Assembly (NCBI RefSeq): GCF_019823065.1
Contig: NZ_CP081966.1
Span: forward strand, 62,001-126,000
Reading direction: 5' to 3'
DNA from: Pseudomonas mosselii
Lineage (GTDB): Bacteria > Pseudomonadota > Gammaproteobacteria > Pseudomonadales > Pseudomonadaceae
DNA: 64,000 nucleotides
Positions 47,402 to 56,900 of this stretch are shown one piece after another; positions within the stretch are counted from its first letter, which is position 1; every line of letters begins with the position of its first letter. The translations under genes and the position numbers were made by a program. Below the pieces are notes generated by a model. It had not been told where the DNA came from and made no database searches. It saw nothing but the letters and a program-made list of their open reading frames with translations.

Positions 47402-47821
47402 TCAGGTGCGCTGGCAGCCTGCCGGCTCGCCTTGGCCGATCAGTTTCTGCTGCTGGTCGTAAAGCTTGATCCAGGGGCGGAAACCGATACTGCCGGCCTG
47501 CATCTGATAGCGCTGCCCGGCCGTGAAGTCCTTGTAGGTGAGATTGAGCTGACAGTCGCGCCACAGCGGCTCGTCCACCGGGCCGATGTTGCTGGGCGTC
47601 ACGGCGAACTGGTAGCGCACGGTCAGCTCGTGATTGCCGGGCTGCACCTCGAAATAGCGGGTGTCGGCCCAGGCGCGCTCATCAACCTGCAAGGCATGCA
47701 GCGAGTCGTTGTCACCCGGGGCCAGGTCGATCCAGGCCTGGTTCGGGTCGGCGCTGGGCAGGAATGAGGCACAACCGGACAGCAGCACGAGCGTGCCGGC
47801 GGCAAACAGCAGAGTACGCAT
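47402..47821 (-). CDS. Putative lipoprotein, paralogue B
   Basis: 139 residues from ATG 47819-47821; the longer frame is rejected. The lipobox VLLSGCAS is followed by SADPNQAWIDLAPGDNDSL, TRYFEVQPGNHELTVRYQF and LTYKDFTAGQRYQMQAGS. It is clearly paralogous to the 46933-47346 product, which follows it by 55 bp on the same strand, so the pair arose by tandem duplication and is probably co-transcribed. The start is only 67 bp from the divergent aminopeptidase-like gene. Function unknown. Confidence 0.8.
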   Translation of the reverse strand: MRTLLFAAGTLVLLSGCASFLPSADPNQAWIDLAPGDNDSLHALQVDERAWADTRYFEVQPGNHELTVRYQFAVTPSNIGPVDEPLWRDCQLNLTYKDFTAGQRYQMQAGSIGFRPWIKLYDQQQKLIGQGEPAGCQRT

Positions 47822-47888
47822 GGCGAAGCTTCCCCTTTGCGAGATAGTCTTGGTCGCATTCGGCCGACGAGCGAGATAGACAGCCTCG

Positions 47889-48980
47889 ATGTTTGGACTT
47901 TTTCTTTTCATGCGCTGCAGCCGTCGGGTTCTCGACCGCGTTTTCACCGGGTTGGTTCCCGTGGCGCTGGGCGTTCTGCTGAGCGGTTGCTCCAGCGTGA
48001 GCTACTACGGCCAACTGGCGGAGGGCCAGTGGCAGCTGTTGCGGGCACGCCAGCCGCTGGACCGGGTTATCGAGAGTCCTGCCACCAGCCCGGTGTTGCG
48101 CCAGCGCCTGTTGTTTGCCGAAAAGGCCCGGGCCTTCGCCAGCGCGCAGTTGAAGTTGCCGGACAACGGCAGTTACCGGGTCTACGCCGATTTGGGGCGA
48201 CCGTATGTGGTATGGAATGTGTTCGCGACCCCTGAGCTGTCGTTGCAGCCGGTGACCCATTGCTTCCCCATCGCCGGCTGCGTGGCCTATCGAGGATATT
48301 ACCGGCAGGGCGCGGCCCGCGGCGCGGCGGCGTTGATGCGCCAGGAGGGCCTGGATGTCTATGTGGGAGGTGTGGAGGCTTATTCCACCCTGGGCTGGTT
48401 CGACGATCCGATCCTGTCGACCATGGCCGACTGGGGCGATGAGCGCCTGGCCACGGTGATCTTTCATGAGCTGGCGCACCAGCGCTTCTACGTGCAGGAC
48501 GATACCGAGTTCAACGAGTCGTTCGCCTCCTTTGTCGAGCAGGAGGGAACACGGCAATGGCGCGCGGCACGTGGGTTGGCTGCCATCGAGGAGGTCGGGG
48601 CCCGGCAGCGCGAACAGTTCACCCGGCTGGTGTTGGCCAGCCGCGAGCGATTGCAGACAATTTATGCCGGGCCGTTGGATGAGGGGGGCAAGCGGGCGGC
48701 CAAGCAGGCTGAGTTCGAGCGGTTGCGGCGGGAGTACCGCGAGGTGCGGGACCGCGATTGGGGTGGGGATCGGCGTTTCGATGCCTGGATCTTTGCTCCA
48801 TTGAACAATGCCAAGTTGCTGCCTTTTGGGCTTTATGACCAGTGGGTCCCGGCGTTTTCGAAGCTGTTCGATGAGGTTGGAGGAGACTGGGGACTGTTTT
48901 ACGAGCGGGTCGAGGCGCTGGGGCGGATGCCGATCGAACAGCGCAAGGCGGTGCTTGGACGGTTGATGGCAAGGCCTTGA
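47889..48980 (+). CDS. Membrane-anchored zinc aminopeptidase-like lipoprotein (COG4324)
   Basis: 363 residues from ATG 47889; a second ATG at 47910 (MRCSRR) is an alternative. The hydrophobic N-terminus ends in a lipobox VLLSGCSS. The metal-binding HEXXH is in ATVIFHELAHQRFYVQDDTEFNESFA, with the third ligand Glu shortly after. The preceding FPIAGCVAYRGYY and VEAYSTLGWFDDPILSTM are typical of the predicted aminopeptidase family COG4324. It would act at the envelope. The substrate is unknown. Confidence 0.85.
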   Translation: MFGLFLFMRCSRRVLDRVFTGLVPVALGVLLSGCSSVSYYGQLAEGQWQLLRARQPLDRVIESPATSPVLRQRLLFAEKARAFASAQLKLPDNGSYRVYADLGRPYVVWNVFATPELSLQPVTHCFPIAGCVAYRGYYRQGAARGAAALMRQEGLDVYVGGVEAYSTLGWFDDPILSTMADWGDERLATVIFHELAHQRFYVQDDTEFNESFASFVEQEGTRQWRAARGLAAIEEVGARQREQFTRLVLASRERLQTIYAGPLDEGGKRAAKQAEFERLRREYREVRDRDWGGDRRFDAWIFAPLNNAKLLPFGLYDQWVPAFSKLFDEVGGDWGLFYERVEALGRMPIEQRKAVLGRLMARP

Positions 48981-48985
48981 GATAA

Positions 48986-49005
48986 AGGGGCTGCTTTGCA
49001 GCCCC
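48986..49005. terminator. Hairpin between convergent genes
   Basis: GGGGCTGC-TTT-GCAGCCCC between the aminopeptidase-like gene and the HAD hydrolase gene. Likely transcript end for both. Confidence 0.55.
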
Positions 49006-49013
49006 GATACATA

Positions 49014-49664
49014 TCAGCCTTTGATGAACGCCTGATGCAACTCGGCCAGCGTCTCGAAATGGAACGCCGGCGTCTCGGCCTCGAGTTCCTCCCGGCTGCC
49101 GAACCCATAGCCCACTGCCACCGCCTGCACACCATTGCTGCGCGCACCGATCAGGTCATGCTTGCGGTCGCCGATCATCAGAGTCTGTGCCGGGTCCAGT
49201 CCCTCTTCATCCAACAGGTGGCGAATCAGCTCGACCTTGTTGGTACGGGTGCCGTCCAGCTCGCTGCCGTAGATCACCTTGAAGTGGTGGTCGAATTCGA
49301 AATGCCGGGCGATCTCGCGGGCATAGACCCATGGCTTGGACGTGGCGATATACAGGGTGCGGCCCTGGCCGTTGAGCGCCTGCAGCAGCTGCGGCACACC
49401 CTCGAACACCCGGTTCTCGTACAGCCCTGTGACCTTGAAGCGCTCGCGGTAGAAGTTCACCGCGTCCCAGGCCTTGGCCTCGTCGAAGTCATAGAACTGC
49501 ATGAAGGCCTGCAACAGGGGTGGGCCGATGAAGTGCTCGAGGCGGGTCAGGTCTGGCTCGTCGATGCCCAGCTTGGCCAGGGCGTACTGGATCGAGCGGG
49601 TAATCCCTGAGCGCGGGTCGGTCAGGGTGCCGTCGAGGTCGAAAAGGATGTTCTGCTGGTGCAT
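49014..49664 (-). CDS. HAD hydrolase, phosphoglycolate phosphatase-like
   Basis: 216 residues from ATG 49662-49664 (MHQQNILFDLDGTL); an ATG at 49688 is an alternative start. HAD motifs: nucleophile FDLDGTLTDP, motif II IATSKPWVY, Lys in TRTNKVELI and acid motif LMIGDRKHDLIGA. The helical cap between motifs I and II is of the Gph type. It probably clears 2-phosphoglycolate or a nucleotide monophosphate. It lies about 85 bp after the gamma-carbonic anhydrase gene on the same strand, with a REP between them. Confidence 0.88.
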   Translation of the reverse strand: MHQQNILFDLDGTLTDPRSGITRSIQYALAKLGIDEPDLTRLEHFIGPPLLQAFMQFYDFDEAKAWDAVNFYRERFKVTGLYENRVFEGVPQLLQALNGQGRTLYIATSKPWVYAREIARHFEFDHHFKVIYGSELDGTRTNKVELIRHLLDEEGLDPAQTLMIGDRKHDLIGARSNGVQAVAVGYGFGSREELEAETPAFHFETLAELHQAFIKG

Positions 49665-49695
49665 GGAGCTGTTCACTCTGCTGTTCATCTGGATG

Positions 49696-49748
49696 CCATC
49701 GCGGGGTATGCAAAGGTCGGGGGAGCAGGCTTGCCCGCCCCGCGATGG
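49696..49748. repeat. REP element, GGGCTTGCC family, imperfect pair
   Basis: CCATCGCGGGG, then GGAGCAGGCTTGCCCGCCCC and GCGATGG, an altered REP pair between the carbonic anhydrase and HAD genes. Confidence 0.55.
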
Positions 49749-49750
49749 CG

Positions 49751-50299
49751 TCATTGCGGTCGGTCGTAGCCTTCGGCCAGGTGCTGGTCCTTGAGCTTCA
49801 CGTAGTTGCCGGCGCTGTAGGGGAAGAACGCGTGCTCCTGCTCGCTCAGCAGGCGCACCTGTTTCACCGGGCTGCCCATGTACAGGTAGCCGCTGACCAG
49901 GCGCTTGCCCGGCGGCACCAGGCTGCCGGCGCCGATGATCACCTCGTCCTCGACGATGGCGCCGTCCATGATGGTGCTGCCCATGCCGACCAGGATGCGG
50001 TTGCCCAGGGTACAGCCATGCAGCATGACTTTGTGACCGATGGTCACCTCGTCGCCGATGATCAGCGGAAAACCGTCGGGGTTGAACGGCCCGGCGTGGG
50101 TAATGTGCAGCACGCTGCCGTCCTGCACGCTGGTGCGCGCGCCGATGCGGATGCGGTGCATGTCGCCGCGCACCACGGTCAGCGGCCAGATCGAGCTGTC
50201 CTCGCCGATCTCGACGTCGCCGATGACCACCGCCGAGCGGTCGACGAAGGCCCGTGCTCCCACTTTCGGCGTGTGTTGCTGGAAGGTCCGGAGGGCCAT
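49751..50299 (-). CDS. Gamma-carbonic anhydrase-like protein
   Basis: 182 residues from ATG 50297-50299 (MALRTFQQHTPKVGARAFVD); the very long upstream frame is antisense to prlC and rejected. It is a left-handed beta-helix of hexapeptide repeats, with metal-ligand His in SVLHITHAGP and TIGHKVMLHGC. The conserved VVRGDMHRIRIGARTSVQDG is present. Relatives bind zinc or iron and some hydrate CO2; others have no shown activity. It is divergent from prlC, a pairing widely kept in Pseudomonas. Confidence 0.92.
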   Translation of the reverse strand: MALRTFQQHTPKVGARAFVDRSAVVIGDVEIGEDSSIWPLTVVRGDMHRIRIGARTSVQDGSVLHITHAGPFNPDGFPLIIGDEVTIGHKVMLHGCTLGNRILVGMGSTIMDGAIVEDEVIIGAGSLVPPGKRLVSGYLYMGSPVKQVRLLSEQEHAFFPYSAGNYVKLKDQHLAEGYDRPQ

Positions 50300-50401
50300 G
50301 ATAGTGTTCCTCTGCAATGCCGATAGGCAGGCTGCCTGCTGCGGTCGGCGTCGATTGTAATTAAGATGGTCCCGTGTTTCTCCTGCCAAGGTACCCGAAC
50401 C

Positions 50402-52453
50402 GTGAGTGCGAACAACCCGCTGCTGCAGTCCCATGATCTGCCGCCCTTCTCGGCAATCCGTGCCGAGCATGTGCTGCCGGCGATCGAGCAGATCCTCGCC
50501 GACAACCGCAAGGCCATCGCCGAGATCCTCGAAAAGCAGGGCAAGAACCCGACCTGGGCCGGCCTGGTGCTGGCGATGGACGAACTCAACGACCGCCTGG
50601 GCGCCGCCTGGAGCCCGGTCAGCCACCTCAACGCGGTGTGCAACAGCCAGGAACTGCGCGAGGCCTACGAGTCGTGCCTGCCAGCCCTGAGCGCCTATTC
50701 CACCGAGCTGGGCCAGAACCGTGCCCTGTTCGAAGCCTATGAAGCCCTGGCCGCCAGCCCCGAGGCTGCCGGCTTCGATGTGGCGCAGAAGACCATCATC
50801 GATCACGCCCTGCGCGATTTCCGCCTGTCGGGCATCGACCTGCCGGCCGACAAGCAGCAGCGCTATGCCGAAGTGCAGAGCAAGCTCAGCGAGCTGGGCA
50901 GCCGCTTCTCCAACCAGTTGCTCGATGCCACCCAGGCCTGGACCAAGCACGTCACCGACGAGGCCGCCCTCGCCGGCCTGACCGACTCGGCCAAGGCGCA
51001 GATGGCCGCCGCCGCCCAGGCCAAGGGCCTCGACGGCTGGCTGATCACCCTGGAATTCCCCAGCTACTACGCGGTGATGACCTACGCCGACGACCGCGCC
51101 CTGCGCGAAGAACTGTACGCCGCCTACTGCACCCGCGCCTCCGACCAGGGCCCGAACGCCGGCCAGTTCGACAACGGCCCGGTGATGGAAGAGATCCTCG
51201 ACCTGCGCCAGGAGCTGGCCAAGCTGCTGGGCTACCCGAACTTCGCCGAACTGAGCCTGGCCACCAAGATGGCTGAGTCCAGCGACCAGGTGCTGAGCTT
51301 CCTGCGTGACCTGGCCAAGCGTTCCAAGCCGTTCGCCGCCCAGGACCTGGAGCAGCTGAAGGCCTTCGCCGCCGAGCAGGGCACTCCGGAGCTGGCCAGC
51401 TGGGACGCCGGCTATTTCGGCGAAAAGCTGCGCGAACAGCGCTACAGCGTGTCGCAGGAAGCCCTGCGCGCCTACTTCCCGATCGACAAGGTGCTCTCCG
51501 GCCTGTTCGCCATCGTCCAGCGCCTGTACGGCATCGAGATCGCCGAGCTCAGGGGCTTCGACAGCTGGCACCCGGACGTGCGCCTGTTCGAGATCAAGGA
51601 AGACGGCCAGCACGTCGGTCGCTTCTTCTTCGACCTCTATGCCCGTGCCAACAAGCGTGGCGGCGCCTGGATGGACGGTGCCCGCGACCATCGCCGCACC
51701 GCCGCTGGCGCGCTGCAGAGCCCGGTGGCCAACCTGGTGTGCAACTTCACTCCGGCCACGCCCGGCAAACCGGCGCTGCTGACCCACGACGAAGTCACCA
51801 CCCTGTTCCATGAGTTCGGGCACGGCCTGCACCACCTGTTGACCCGCATCGAGCATGCCGGTGTGTCCGGCATCAACGGCGTGGCCTGGGACGCGGTGGA
51901 GCTGCCGAGCCAGTTCATGGAGAACTGGTGCTGGGAGCCCGAGGGCCTGGCGCTGATTTCCGGCCACTACGAGACCGGCGAACCGCTGCCCCAGGACCTG
52001 CTGGACAAGATGCTGGCGGCGAAGAACTTCCAATCCGGCATGATGATGGTGCGCCAGCTGGAGTTCTCGCTGTTCGACTTCGAGCTGCACGCCACCCACG
52101 GCGACGGCCGCAGCGTGCTGCAGGTGCTCGAAGGCGTGCGCGACGAGGTCTCGGTGATGCGTCCGCCGGCCTACAACCGCTTCCCCAACAGCTTCGCGCA
52201 CATCTTCGCCGGCGGCTACGCGGCGGGTTACTACAGTTACAAGTGGGCCGAAGTGCTGTCGGCCGACGCCTTCTCGCGCTTCGAGGAAGAAGGTGTGCTG
52301 AACGCCGAGACGGGCCGCGCCTTCCGCGAAGCCATCCTGGCCCGTGGTGGTTCCCGCGAGCCGATGGTGCTGTTCGTCGACTTCCGGGGCCGTGAGCCTT
52401 CCATCGATGCATTGCTGCGCCACAGTGGCCTTACCGAGGACGCGGCGGCATGA
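50402..52453 (+). CDS. prlC: Oligopeptidase A (M3 family)
   Basis: 683 residues from GTG 50402; the family start (SANNPLLQSHDLPPFSAIR) fits this codon. It is a zinc metallopeptidase with HEFGHGLHHLL (HEXXH) and the downstream Glu in GVAWDAVELPSQFMENW. Further family blocks are FFDLYARANKRGGAWMDG and FAHIFAGGYAAGYYSYKWAE. It degrades short peptides and signal-peptide fragments in the cytoplasm. Its stop overlaps the ATG of the following zinc-ribbon gene (ATGA). Confidence 0.96.
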   Translation: MSANNPLLQSHDLPPFSAIRAEHVLPAIEQILADNRKAIAEILEKQGKNPTWAGLVLAMDELNDRLGAAWSPVSHLNAVCNSQELREAYESCLPALSAYSTELGQNRALFEAYEALAASPEAAGFDVAQKTIIDHALRDFRLSGIDLPADKQQRYAEVQSKLSELGSRFSNQLLDATQAWTKHVTDEAALAGLTDSAKAQMAAAAQAKGLDGWLITLEFPSYYAVMTYADDRALREELYAAYCTRASDQGPNAGQFDNGPVMEEILDLRQELAKLLGYPNFAELSLATKMAESSDQVLSFLRDLAKRSKPFAAQDLEQLKAFAAEQGTPELASWDAGYFGEKLREQRYSVSQEALRAYFPIDKVLSGLFAIVQRLYGIEIAELRGFDSWHPDVRLFEIKEDGQHVGRFFFDLYARANKRGGAWMDGARDHRRTAAGALQSPVANLVCNFTPATPGKPALLTHDEVTTLFHEFGHGLHHLLTRIEHAGVSGINGVAWDAVELPSQFMENWCWEPEGLALISGHYETGEPLPQDLLDKMLAAKNFQSGMMMVRQLEFSLFDFELHATHGDGRSVLQVLEGVRDEVSVMRPPAYNRFPNSFAHIFAGGYAAGYYSYKWAEVLSADAFSRFEEEGVLNAETGRAFREAILARGGSREPMVLFVDFRGREPSIDALLRHSGLTEDAAA

Positions 52454-52731
52454 GCGAGGTAGCCGTGAGCACGAGCAAACGACGTTTCATCGCCGGGGCG
52501 GTCTGCCCGGCATGCAGCGAGATGGACAAGCTGATGATGTGGAACGAGGACGGCGTGCCGCACCGAGAGTGCGTGGCCTGCGGGTTCACTGACACCTTGA
52601 ACGAACAAGGCCTGTCGGTACCCAGCGAGCTCGGCACCCGGGTCAACCACCTGGCGCCCAAGGCGGCGCCGGCCAAGGTGCAGACCGTGCAGTTCTTCCC
52701 CAATCCGAAGCTGAAGAAGCCGCAGGATTGA
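52450..52731 (+). CDS. YheV-family zinc-ribbon protein
   Basis: 93 residues. CPACSEMDKLMMW and HRECVACGFTD supply four Cys of a zinc ribbon. The tail KVQTVQFFPNPKLKKPQD is typical of the YheV family. It is translationally coupled to prlC, as in many gamma-proteobacteria. Role unknown. Confidence 0.9.
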   Translation: MSEVAVSTSKRRFIAGAVCPACSEMDKLMMWNEDGVPHRECVACGFTDTLNEQGLSVPSELGTRVNHLAPKAAPAKVQTVQFFPNPKLKKPQD

Positions 52732-52749
52732 AGGTAAATCACGCGGCAA

Positions 52750-52776
52750 GCGTGGGAGCGGGCTTGCCCCGCGATA
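52750..52776. repeat. REP element, GGGCTTGCC family, single
   Basis: GCGTGGGAGCGGGCTTGCCC followed by CGCGAT, after the YheV-family gene. Confidence 0.65.
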
Positions 52777-52800
52777 ATCGGTTGTAGCTATCCTGCTGAA

Positions 52801-52834
52801 CCCGGATTACTGTATGCATGTACAGTAATCCGGG
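52801..52834. promoter_or_regulatory. LexA (SOS) box inside a 34-bp palindrome
   Basis: CTGTATGCATGTACAG at 52810-52825 fits the CTG-N10-CAG LexA site closely. It sits within two 14-bp perfect arms (CCCGGATTACTGTA / TACAGTAATCCGGG). It ends 8 bp before the radical SAM start codon, so bound LexA would block transcription or early elongation. Confidence 0.75.
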
Positions 52835-52842
52835 TTCTCATC

Positions 52843-53898
52843 ATGAAACCAGCCCCCATTCGTGGCCGCGGCACCGCCGATAACCCCCACAACCGCTTCG
52901 CCCCGAGCGTTTCAGTGGTCGAGGACGATGGCTGGTACCAGGAAGTCCCACTCACCCAGGGCACCGAGGTGCGGATCGAGACGGCCAAGACCATCATCGC
53001 CCGCAACACCTCCCCCGACCTGCCCTTCGACCGCTCCATCAACCCCTACCGCGGTTGCGAGCACGGCTGCATCTACTGCTACGCCCGTCCTAGCCATGCC
53101 TACTGGGACCTCTCCCCCGGCCTCGATTTCGAAACCAAGCTGATTGCCAAGACCAATGCCGCCGAGATACTTGAACAGCAATTGAGCAAGCCCGGTTACG
53201 TATGTGCGCCAATCAATCTGGGTTCCAACACCGATCCCTACCAGCCCATCGAGCGCGAGCATCAGCTCACCAGACGCTTGCTCGAAGTGCTACTGCGCTA
53301 CCGCCACCCGGTGACCATCGTCACCAAGGGCTCGCTGATACTGCGCGACCTTGATCTGATCAGCGAACTGGCCAGCCAGCGTCTGGTGCGGGTAATGATC
53401 AGCCTCACCACTCTCGACGATGAGCTAAAGCGCACCCTCGAACCCCGTGCGGCCGCACCCAAGGCGCGCCTGCGGACGATCCGCGTGCTGCGTGAGGCCG
53501 GCGTTCCCGTGGGCGTGCTGTGTTCGCCGATGATCCCGATGATCAACGACAGTGAGCTGGAGCACCTGCTGGAGGCGGCGAAGGAAGCCGGTGCGCAGAG
53601 CGCGGCTTACATGATGCTGCGCCTACCGCTGGAGGTCGCACCGTTGTTCGAGCAGTGGCTGCAGGATCACTACCCACAGCGGGCCGCGCATGTGCTGAGC
53701 CTGATTCGCCAGAGCCGGGGGGGCGAGTTGTATGACAGCCGCTTCGGTGCGCGGATGCGCGGTGAAGGCGTGTTCGCCGAATTGCTGGCGCAGCGCTTTC
53801 GCAAGGCGGCCAGGCGGCTGGGGTTCGAAGGGCGGGAGGCGTTGGCGCTGGACTGCAGCGCATTCTGCCCGCCGGGCGGGCAGATGGCGTTGTTTTGA
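52843..53898 (+). CDS. Radical SAM protein (SPL-like, PA0069 family)
   Basis: 351 residues. The [4Fe-4S] motif is in PYRGCEHGCIYCYARPSHAYWDLSPG (CX3CX2C). Other blocks are NLGSNTDPYQPIEREHQLTRRLLEVL and RVMISLTTLDDELKRTLEPRAAAPKARL, each typical of the PA0069 family. It is related to spore photoproduct lyase-like enzymes. A LexA box directly upstream points to DNA-damage induction and a role in repair or damage response; the reaction is not known. Confidence 0.92.
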   Translation: MKPAPIRGRGTADNPHNRFAPSVSVVEDDGWYQEVPLTQGTEVRIETAKTIIARNTSPDLPFDRSINPYRGCEHGCIYCYARPSHAYWDLSPGLDFETKLIAKTNAAEILEQQLSKPGYVCAPINLGSNTDPYQPIEREHQLTRRLLEVLLRYRHPVTIVTKGSLILRDLDLISELASQRLVRVMISLTTLDDELKRTLEPRAAAPKARLRTIRVLREAGVPVGVLCSPMIPMINDSELEHLLEAAKEAGAQSAAYMMLRLPLEVAPLFEQWLQDHYPQRAAHVLSLIRQSRGGELYDSRFGARMRGEGVFAELLAQRFRKAARRLGFEGREALALDCSAFCPPGGQMALF

Positions 53899-53910
53899 TC
53901 AGGATGCCGT

Positions 53911-53938
53911 CACCTGGAGGCTCGCAAGCCTCCAGGTG
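53911..53938. terminator. Hairpin between convergent genes
   Basis: CACCTGGAGGCT-CGCA-AGCCTCCAGGTG, a perfect 12-bp stem between the radical SAM gene and the RTX gene. A likely transcript end for both, without a clear U-tract. Confidence 0.6.
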
Positions 53939-53945
53939 CCAGGCG

Positions 53946-56900
53946 TTAGCGCCAGTTGGCGGCGAGGACCGGCTGCAAGGCTTGCGCCTGCGCCGCGTCG
54001 AAGCTGGTAGCAGCCGCGCCGGGCGGCGCGAACGCCGCCATGGCCTGGACCAGTTGCTCGACATTGCGGTCCGACAAGTGCTGACCGTTACCGGCAACGA
54101 TGTCGCGGACCCGGGCTGGCGAGCTGGCATACCAGTCATGCAGGGTGACCTGCTGCGCACTGCCGATACGGCTGATCAGCAGGTCATCGCCCTGGTGCTG
54201 GAACCACAGCTGTTCGGGCAGTACGGGCTTGCCGAAGTTCAAGGTGCTCATGGAACCCCGGAATGCAACCTCGGTATGACCTTCACCGACTTCCACATCG
54301 GCCATGCTGCCTTCGACCACGACGTTGTTGTGGCCTTTGCCCAGCTTGATCTTGGTGAACGACGATGACGTCTCGATGCGGTTGTCGCCATCGCCGACCA
54401 CCAGCTTGCGGAATTCGCCTTTGATCGAGTTGCCGCCATTGCCCAGGGTGATCTCGGCGAACGAGCCCGAGCTTTCGACATGGTTGTCGCCATTACCGGC
54501 AACCAGTTTGTCGAGCCTGCCGTTGATGGTATTGCGGCCATCGCCCAGCGTGACGTCGGCGGATGAGCCGGTGGTTTCGATGAAGTTGTCGCCATTGCCG
54601 GCCACCAGCTTGTCGAGACTACCCTTGATGGTGTTGTGGCCGTTGCCCAGCGTGAGGTTGGTAGACGATCCGGTCGTTTCGATGAGGTTGTCACCATGAC
54701 CGGCTACCAGCGTGCCGACCCCTCCCTTGACCGTGTTGTTACCATCACCCAGGGTTACCTCTGCCCGCGAGCCAGTGGCAAAGACCTGCTGGTCGTCCCT
54801 GCCCAGCAGGGTGGCTTTGGCCCCGCTGCCGAGCAGTGCCAGATGACGGCCGCCGCTGGCGGTGACCTTGGTGAACGAATTGCTTAGGTTCACCGCGTAC
54901 TGGTCGTCTGCCAGGGTGACGCTGCTGAACATCGGCACGGTCATCACCGTCGGTTGGACCATCAGGTGCAGCACGGCACTAGTTTGGCTGCCGGCATTCA
55001 CCTTGATATCGAAGGTGCCGGCGAGACCGGCCTCAGGTATCCCTGCCAGCGACGCCTGAGCCGAGTCGAAGCTCATCCAGGCTGGCAGCGGCGAGCCGTC
55101 GGCAAGGCTGACCTGGTAAACCGGTGCCTGGTCCTTGAGCGCCATGCCGAATAGCCCGCTCAAGGAGCCAGCGCTCCAGGCCTGACCGGCGACGATCAAC
55201 TGATAGGCCTGCGCTGGTGAGGTGCTGGCCTGTGGCTTCGATGCCGGGGTGGCGTCGGAGGACGTGGGGTGTTTGAGGTAGTCGCTGGCATTGATGTCCG
55301 GCAGTGTCACCGGCTTGTGCTCGAACCGGTCGTTGTGGACCTCCTCCATGATCTGCTTGTGCCGGCGCCTTGCTTCTTCGACGATCGAGTCGACATCAGT
55401 GCTTGTGTGCAGGTCGACCGCAGGTCGATCAGCGATTTCGATGAGCGTTGGCCGAAAGTCGGGGATTTCGACAGGTCCGGTCGGCTTGAGCAATTCGTCC
55501 GTGCGGCGGTTGCTTTCCTCCATGATCTGCTCGTGTCGACGCCTCGCTTCTTCGAGGATCGAGTTGATATCGGTACTTGGACGCAGGTCGACCGTAGGTC
55601 GGTCAGGGATTCTGATTTCCGGGATCTCGATGGGCGATGGCCGGATGTCAGGAATCTCGACAGGCCGCGTCGGTACGCCCGGATGGTCATCGAAGCGCTT
55701 GCGCCAGTCGTCCGTGCCGCGATTGAGCAGGTCGTTCAGATCCGGGATCCGGTGATCCGGAATGCTGAAGTCCGGAACCCGGACATCGGGAATCTTGATG
55801 TCGGGACGCTCGACGATCGGCGTGAGCCGGTCGGGGATCTCGATGGGCTTGACCCGGTCCGGCAGCGACAGGTCGATCCCCGGCAGGCGGGTCGGCGGCA
55901 GCGGGGGCTGGCCGGTTTCCACCGGCAGATGGGCGCTGGCGAAGATGAAGTCGCCGGCATCGAGCTGGGCCACTTCGATGGCGTCGAGGTAAGCCAGGTT
56001 GACCGGCTGATTCGCGCCGCGCAGCACGTTGGTGCTCAGTTCAACGCCATGGATCTGCGACAGGCCATTGATGGTGCCGCGGTTCTTCTGGACGATGCTC
56101 AGCTCTTCGAAACGGGTGACACCGACCTGGCTCAGGTCGATCTTGTCGATGCCATGACGGAAGCCGCGCAAGGCATTGTGGTAGTCACTGGCATTGAGCT
56201 GGTGACTGATGATGAAGCGGTCCGAGGTGGCGCTGTCGTGGCTGTACACCTTGCCCGCCAGCGCGGCGATCAGTTGGCCGTCGGCGCCGCTGCTGAAGCT
56301 TACGCCCTCGCCACCGCCGCTGAGCACCACGGTGCCGGCGACGGTGCCGGTGTCCACGTTTGGTCGGCTACTGTCGACATAGTTGGCCGGGGCGACGAAG
56401 CGGTCCTGGAACTGGAAGTTCGCCGCGCTGATGTTGCCCAGCGACTGTCCGCTCAGCAGGATGTGCTGGCCGTTGCCCAGGTCGACGCGGACATCCGCGC
56501 CCTGCTGCTGCAGGGTCAGGTCGGCGAAGGTCTTGCCAGTGAAACCGACCAGGTCGATGACCTCCCCTTTTGCCGCTTCGAAGCGGTGCACGGTGTCCTG
56601 GCCGCCCTCGCGGCGATGGACCACGAAGAAGTCCTTGCCGTTGCCGCCGGTCAGGCTGTTGTTGCCTCGGCCACCGTCGAGCAGGGCATCGGCGTTGCCG
56701 GCCACCAGGGTGTCGTTGCCGTCACCGCTGATGAGGTTGTGCACGCCGTTCGGGTTGCGCAAGGTCAGCGCCGCGCCGCCGATGCTGGCCACGCCGGTGG
56801 CCAGGTTGACTTGGACATCACCGCTGACCGCCGCTGCGTTGAGCGTATTGCGCCCGCCCGCGGTGCCGTTGCCGGCGTCATCCAGCACGCCGCGGCTGGC

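Noticed and set aside
50300..52423. Extension of the gamma-carbonic anhydrase frame to 890 codons
   Set aside because: The upstream part is antisense to prlC. The family start at 50299 is clear.
54330..54770. Direct repeats suggesting a CRISPR-like array
   Set aside because: They are in-frame 102-bp coding repeats of the RTX protein, with diverged units and no spacers.
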